Of a DNA stretch of 64,000 nt, positions 58,480-64,000 are shown in pieces. Both the position numbers and the translations under genes were made by a program. Location of the stretch: assembly GCF_021648885.1 (NCBI RefSeq), contig NZ_JAKJHZ010000009.1, forward strand, positions 62,001-126,000, written 5' to 3'. The notes under the pieces are model-generated. The model did no database searches. It saw only the letters and a list, made by a program, of their open reading frames with translations, and was not told the origin of the DNA. Numbering within the stretch: the first letter of the stretch is position 1; the number at the start of each line of letters is the position of its first letter. This stretch comes from Nocardioides potassii. Its GTDB lineage: Bacteria > Actinomycetota > Actinomycetes > Propionibacteriales > Nocardioidaceae.

Positions 58480-59193
58480 GTGGCAACCCAACTCAAGACT
58501 CCCACCCTGGTGAAGGGCGCTCGAGCCTCCCGTACGACGATCGCCCTCAAGCTGGGCATGGCGGTCAGCGGCATCCTCTTCCTGGGGTTCGTGCTGGCGC
58601 ACATGTACGGCAACCTCAAGGCCTTCGCCGGCCACGACGCCTTCAACGAGTACGCCGAGCACCTGCGCGAGATCGGCGAGCCGATGCTCCCCCACGAGGG
58701 CCTGCTCTGGATCCTCCGCGTCGGCCTGATCGCCGCGCTCGTGGTGCACGTCTACTGCGCCGTCGTGCTGTGGCGCCGCGCCGCTCGCGCCCGCGGGACG
58801 CACTACGTGATGAAGAAGCACACCGGCGCCACCCGCGCGAGCCTGATGATGCGCTGGGGCGGCGTGACGATCCTGCTCTTCCTCATCTGGCACCTGCTCA
58901 ACTTCACCATCGGCAAGGTCAACGTGCAGGGCGGGGCGACCAACGACCCCTACAACCTGCTCGTCGACACGTTCGACGTGTGGTGGCTGACGCTCATCTA
59001 CATCGTCGCCATGCTCGCCCTCGGCGCCCACCTGCACCACGGCATCTGGAGCGCCGCCCAGACGCTCGGCTGGACCGGCACCGCGGCCAAGCGCCAGCGG
59101 GCCAAGACGGTCGGCTTCGTCATCGCGCTGATCGTCACGGTCGGCTTCTCCCTCGTCCCGCTCGCCGTCCTCGCCGGCATCATCACCAAGTAA
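58480..59193 (+). CDS. Succinate dehydrogenase/fumarate reductase cytochrome b subunit
   Basis: The membrane anchor of the second complex, with 237 residues. Five helices and histidines placed as haem ligands ([43 protein letters not shown]) are the pattern of the dihaem cytochrome b558 family seen in B. subtilis-type SDH. The GTG at 58480 is supported by an adjoining -10. The flavoprotein gene follows after 13 bases. Divergent from the Sdh1 operon. Confidence 0.92.
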   Translation: MATQLKTPTLVKGARASRTTIALKLGMAVSGILFLGFVLAHMYGNLKAFAGHDAFNEYAEHLREIGEPMLPHEGLLWILRVGLIAALVVHVYCAVVLWRRAARARGTHYVMKKHTGATRASLMMRWGGVTILLFLIWHLLNFTIGKVNVQGGATNDPYNLLVDTFDVWWLTLIYIVAMLALGAHLHHGIWSAAQTLGWTGTAAKRQRAKTVGFVIALIVTVGFSLVPLAVLAGIITK

Positions 59194-59206
59194 GGGGTCA
59201 CCGCAC

Positions 59207-61248
<2,042 letters not shown>

Positions 61249-61252
<4 letters not shown>

Positions 61253-61992
61253 AACTGACCCTGAAGATCTGGCGCCAGAGCGGCCCCACGGCCGAGGGTG
61301 CGATCCACACCTACCAGCTCGACGACGTGTCCCCCGACATGTCGTTCCTGGAGATGCTCGACGTCCTCAACGAGCAGCTCAACGACCAGGGTGAGGAGCC
61401 GGTCGCGTTCGACTCCGACTGCCGCGAGGGCATCTGCGGCATGTGCGGGCTGATGATCAACGGCGAGGCGCACGGGCCGGAGGTCACCACGACCTGCCAG
61501 CTCCACATGCGCTCCTTCACCGACGGCGAGACGATCACGATCGAGCCGTGGCGCTCGGACGCCTTCCCGGTCGTCAAGGACCTCGTCGTGGACCGCGGCG
61601 CCTTCGACCGGATCATCCAGGCCGGCGGCTACGTCTCGGTCAACACCGGCTCGGCGCCCGAGGCCCACTCCGTACCAGTCCCCAAGGACGACGCGGACCG
61701 TGCCTTCAACGTCGCGACCTGCATCGGCTGCGGCGCCTGCGTCGCGGCCTGCCCCAACGGCTCGGCCTCGCTGTTCATGGGCGCCAAGGTGACCCACCTC
61801 GGCCTGCTCCCCCAGGGCCAGCCCGAGCGCGACGAGCGCGTGGTCAACATGGTCGCCCAGCACGACCACGAGGGCTTCGGCGGCTGCACCAACATCGGCG
61901 CCTGCACCGCCGCCTGCCCCAAGGAGATCCCGCTCGACGTGATCTCCCAGCTCAACAAGGACCTCCGCACGGCCATCAAGCACGGCCACTGA
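61249..61992 (+). CDS. Succinate dehydrogenase/fumarate reductase iron-sulfur subunit, second complex
   Basis: A 247-residue iron-sulfur protein. The [2Fe-2S] site is [10 protein letters not shown]. The two C-terminal clusters use [12 protein letters not shown] and a second set beginning [12 protein letters not shown]. It overlaps the flavoprotein gene by 4 bases and ends the operon. A composite palindromic repeat unit starts 26 bases after its stop codon. Confidence 0.94.
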
Positions 61993-62017
61993 GCGTCGTC
62001 TGCTGTTTCGTCCGCCC

Positions 62018-62154
62018 GAGCGGTGGTCCACCCACATTTCTGGGCTCAGGAATGTGGGTGGACCACCGCTCGTCCGCGTGTTGGGCGACGACGCGCCCGT
62101 GGGCGGTGGTCCAGCCACATTCGGTGCTGCAGGAATGTGGCTCCACCACCGCTC
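62018..62154. repeat. Composite palindromic repeat unit B (two 54-bp palindromes plus linker)
   Basis: The best-preserved copy. The first palindrome (62018-62071) has perfectly complementary 22-base arms at 62017-62038 and 62051-62072. The linker (62072-62100, 29 bases) holds a 5-bp hairpin CGCGT/ACGCG. The second palindrome (62101-62154) pairs in its outer and inner parts but has a fixed central mismatch, with the right arm reading GGCTCCACCACC. The last bases of the unit form part of the stop codon of the DUF559-like gene. The unit lies between convergent genes. Confidence 0.9.
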
Positions 62155-63094
62155 AAGCCGCTCGCAACCTGCGAACGAGGTCCGTGATCGGCCGGAACAG
62201 GCTGTCCCAGTGCTCGCCGAAGTGCGGCGGGGGTCCGTCGTACCCGCGCTCGACCAGTGCATGGTGGACCAAGCGCACGACGGACTTCGGTGATCGCATC
62301 CGCTCCTTGGTGACCAGCTCGTAGGGCACGGCGTGCCGGCGGTAGAGGGCGTACCGGTCGATGTCGGCGAGGTACTGGCCCCGCTCGCCCTGGTGCTGCC
62401 CGCCTTCGAACTCGACGACCTGCTCGTAGTGCGCGAACCGGAGGTCAGGCGTCAGCTCGACCCCGGGAGCCACCTCGATCGCCACGTTGACGTCGGGCAT
62501 CGGCATACCCGCGAACACCACGTAGGACAGCAGCTCCGCCTCCTTCATGGATCTGCAGCGCCCGTCGAGGAACGGCAGGACGTACGCCGTCTCCGGCACG
62601 CCGCGACGCCACTTCTCCTCCGTCAAGACCTGGTCGAGGAGGCCGAGATCGAGCCGTTGCTTGTTGAGCAGCACACAGCCCATCGTGATCGCGTCGATCA
62701 GGCGTGAGTCTGCGCACAGAGCGACGAAAGCGGCTTCGACGCTCACCCCCGCGTCGTCGGACGGCGGCATCTTGACGGTGCGGTGGAGGAACACGCCGTC
62801 CAGCTCGAGGTGGAGGTCGCCCTCCACCACGAAGTGGAGCGGCCACGCGTTGCCCAACGAGAACCCGAGCTGGCGCAGTCGGGTCGTCGCCGTCGTACGC
62901 GCTGACTCCGGGAGGGCCAAGCGTGCCGCCTCGACGTGGTCGGCCCAGGTCATGTCGTGGTCGCGGTGGACGTAGACGCCCTTGTGCAGCCGCCGGAACC
63001 GCACACCCTCGAGCACGCGAGCCGGGACGCCCGCGTCGAGGGCGTCCAACCGTCCGAAGGGCCCGTGGAGGAAGTCGTCGGGAATCGTGAACAT
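62153..63094 (-). CDS. DUF559/AbiEi-like endonuclease-domain protein
   Basis: A 313-residue cytosolic protein. The N-terminal part (about 15-45; ARVLEGVRFRRLHKGVYVH) resembles the winged-helix start of AbiEi-type proteins. The C-terminal part (about 225-285) has the Vsr/DUF559 nuclease-like pattern: an Asp in LTPDLRFAHYEQVVEFEGG with Glu and Gly further along, then GQHQGERGQYLADIDRYALY. Such proteins are numerous in actinobacteria and their role is not established. No toxin partner gene adjoins it. It is bracketed by two copies of the composite repeat, with its stop codon inside unit B. An upstream start at 63154 is possible. Confidence 0.78.
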   Translation of the reverse strand: MFTIPDDFLHGPFGRLDALDAGVPARVLEGVRFRRLHKGVYVHRDHDMTWADHVEAARLALPESARTTATTRLRQLGFSLGNAWPLHFVVEGDLHLELDGVFLHRTVKMPPSDDAGVSVEAAFVALCADSRLIDAITMGCVLLNKQRLDLGLLDQVLTEEKWRRGVPETAYVLPFLDGRCRSMKEAELLSYVVFAGMPMPDVNVAIEVAPGVELTPDLRFAHYEQVVEFEGGQHQGERGQYLADIDRYALYRRHAVPYELVTKERMRSPKSVVRLVHHALVERGYDGPPPHFGEHWDSLFRPITDLVRRLRAA

Positions 63095-63199
63095 CCGCCC
63101 ATCGCCCCACGTCGGCGGACACTCGCGCTCGTACGAGCACGTGGGCCTGTGCACACGTCGCCCTCACGCCCGACTGTGGACGATCAGTGGCCCGGTGGG

Positions 63200-63336
63200 A
63201 AGCGGTGGTCCACCCACATTCGGCGATGCGAGAACGTGGCTCCACCACCGCTCGGTGGTGTGTCAGGTGCGGACACGCCCGTGAGCGGTGGTCCACCTAC
63301 ATTCCGACGCACGGAAATGTGGCTCCACCACCGCTC
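63200..63336. repeat. Composite palindromic repeat unit C (two 54-bp palindromes plus linker)
   Basis: First palindrome 63200-63253, linker 63254-63282 with the 5-bp hairpin GTGTC/GACAC at 63260-63276, second palindrome 63283-63336. Layout and length (137 bases) are the same as unit B. Both right arms read GGCTCCACCACCGCTC, so each palindrome has mismatches at the same central positions, and the orientation is the same as in units A and B. It ends 9 bases before the stop codon of the YihY-like gene and lies upstream of the DUF559-like gene. Confidence 0.9.
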
Positions 63337-63345
63337 GGCGCAGGG

Positions 63346-64000
63346 TCAGTGGCGGCGGCGTACAACGGCTACGACCGCGAGCATCGCGGCGGCACCGGCG
63401 GCGAAGGGGCCGACCGGGGAGGCGGGGGCGGCCGACGCGGATGCGGGAACGGCGCCGGCGACTGCGGCGAGGTCGATCCGCGGGCCCTCCACGGTCTGCT
63501 CGGCGACGAGGCCGGCCTCGCGGGCGGCGCGGGCCTCGGGCGTCGTGTACGCCCACGATGCGGCGTACACCACGACGCGGGAGAAGTAGTTGATCCACAC
63601 CAGGAGGATCAGGGCGATGCCGAACGCCTGGAAGGCGTCCGAGCTCGCCGTGGACTTCAGCAGCAGCGTCGAGACCTGCTTGAGGACCTCGAAGGCGATC
63701 GCACCCAGGAGCGCCCCGGACCACAGCGATCGGGTCGGGATCTCGGGGGTGGCGAGGAGCTTGAAGAAGGCGAAGAAGAGGACGGTGTTGGCCGCCATGC
63801 CCACGGCGACCGCCAGCACCACGAGCACGACCGCGCCGACGGGCCCGAGGTCGAGGAAGTCGAGGATCGGTCCCAGCACCTTGGTCGCCACGCCGGACAC
63901 CGCGACGCTCACCAGCAGGATCGATCCGAGCGTGAGCAGCGCCAGCACGTCGCGCACCTTGCCCGCCACGAAGCTCGGCTGGTCCCGATCCGGCTCCTCG
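63346..64000 (-). CDS. YihY/BrkB-family membrane protein, 5' partial
   Basis: The frame is open through the right edge, so the N-terminal part is missing. The visible C-terminal 218 residues have at least four membrane helices, with the YihY/BrkB pattern: LFFAFFKLLATPEIPTRSLW, GALLGAIAFEVLKQ and ALILLVWINYFSRVVVYAAS. A linker (about 60 residues, Ala/Pro-rich) leads to one more helix ending in RRRH. The family was once annotated as ribonuclease BN, which is not supported; its function is unknown. The stop codon lies 9 bases from repeat unit C. Confidence 0.85.
   Translation of the reverse strand, partial: EEPDRDQPSFVAGKVRDVLALLTLGSILLVSVAVSGVATKVLGPILDFLDLGPVGAVVLVVLAVAVGMAANTVLFFAFFKLLATPEIPTRSLWSGALLGAIAFEVLKQVSTLLLKSTASSDAFQAFGIALILLVWINYFSRVVVYAASWAYTTPEARAAREAGLVAEQTVEGPRIDLAAVAGAVPASASAAPASPVGPFAAGAAAMLAVVAVVRRRH

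Noticed and set aside
62018-62154. Repeat unit as an ordinary intrinsic terminator
   Set aside because: Stems are strong but no T-run follows, and unit C lies upstream of one gene as well as beyond another. A contribution to 3' ends cannot be excluded.
62153-63094. DUF559-like gene as a complete AbiE toxin-antitoxin system
   Set aside because: No AbiEii-type nucleotidyltransferase gene lies beside it.
62018-63336. Repeat units as a CRISPR array
   Set aside because: The repeats are long palindromes with a gene between the units, and there are no short regular spacers or cas genes.
63346-64000. Calling the BrkB/YihY protein a ribonuclease BN
   Set aside because: That old name is not supported; the visible part is a polytopic membrane protein with no nuclease motif.

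Overview
The window is a high-GC bacterial chromosome segment of ordinary core-metabolism genes. GTG starts, 4-base gene overlaps, a mycobacterial-type Sdh1 complex, a split biotin carboxylase/BCCP protein, NAD(P)H-quinone dehydrogenase LpdA and many DUF families place it in the Actinomycetota. Nocardioides or a close relative (Propionibacteriales) is the best guess, but that is inference from gene style, not from a marker gene. No rRNA, tRNA, CRISPR array, insertion sequence, prophage or plasmid function was seen. Apart from the two edges coding is dense, and no gene-free stretch exceeds about 300 bases.

Layout. 1-3.0 kb: the end of a carrier-protein/acyltransferase-3 fusion and a biotin carboxylase-BCCP. 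3.0-8.8 kb: a TetR/FAD-dehydrogenase pair, an ECF sigma factor with a SnoaL-like tail plus a DUF6069 membrane protein, and a second TetR divergent from an NAD-dependent epimerase. 8.8-19.2 kb: pyruvate carboxylase, NUDIX, a SGNH lipoprotein, a SpoIID-like protein, a Nei-type glycosylase, and lpd with lpdA. 19.3-28.3 kb: gamma-glutamylcyclotransferase, purine nucleoside phosphorylase, an epimerase, MerR with an aldo/keto reductase, DUF2252, Tpx, MOSC, phosphosugar mutase and a secreted beta-helix protein. 28.3-33.5 kb: DUF6412-like, a YidC paralogue, a PH-like membrane protein, deoC, an aldehyde dehydrogenase and a truncated aldehyde dehydrogenase. 33.5-48.4 kb: a VWA/solute-binding protein, a uridine-kinase-like protein, adenosine deaminase, MaoC, deoA, cdd, a BMP-type nucleoside ABC importer, peptidase S51, a PAS histidine kinase and an M20 hydrolase. 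48.4-53.5 kb: mutA, mutB, meaB. 54.4-62.0 kb: two divergent succinate dehydrogenase/fumarate reductase operons. 62.0-64.0 kb: a DUF559/AbiEi-like protein between repeat units, and a partial YihY/BrkB protein.

Pathways. The nucleoside genes form a nearly complete route: BMP/ABC import, deamination by cdd and add, phosphorolysis by deoA and punA, possible pentose-phosphate isomerisation by the mutase, and DeoC cleavage to acetaldehyde, which the adjacent aldehyde dehydrogenase can oxidise. Biotin carboxylase, methylmalonyl-CoA mutase with MeaB, the two SDH complexes and pyruvate carboxylase join propionyl-CoA and pyruvate to the TCA cycle.

Two signals go beyond the gene list. First, a composite repeat of 136-137 bp occurs three times. 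Each unit is two 54-bp imperfect palindromes separated by a 28-29 bp linker that can itself form a short hairpin. All copies have the same polarity and lie next to gene 3' ends, and two of them bracket the DUF559-type gene. Second, an unusually large share of first-in-operon genes have a TANNNT -10 hexamer exactly 6-7 bases before the start codon, the signature of leaderless transcripts. This signal was used to choose several start codons.
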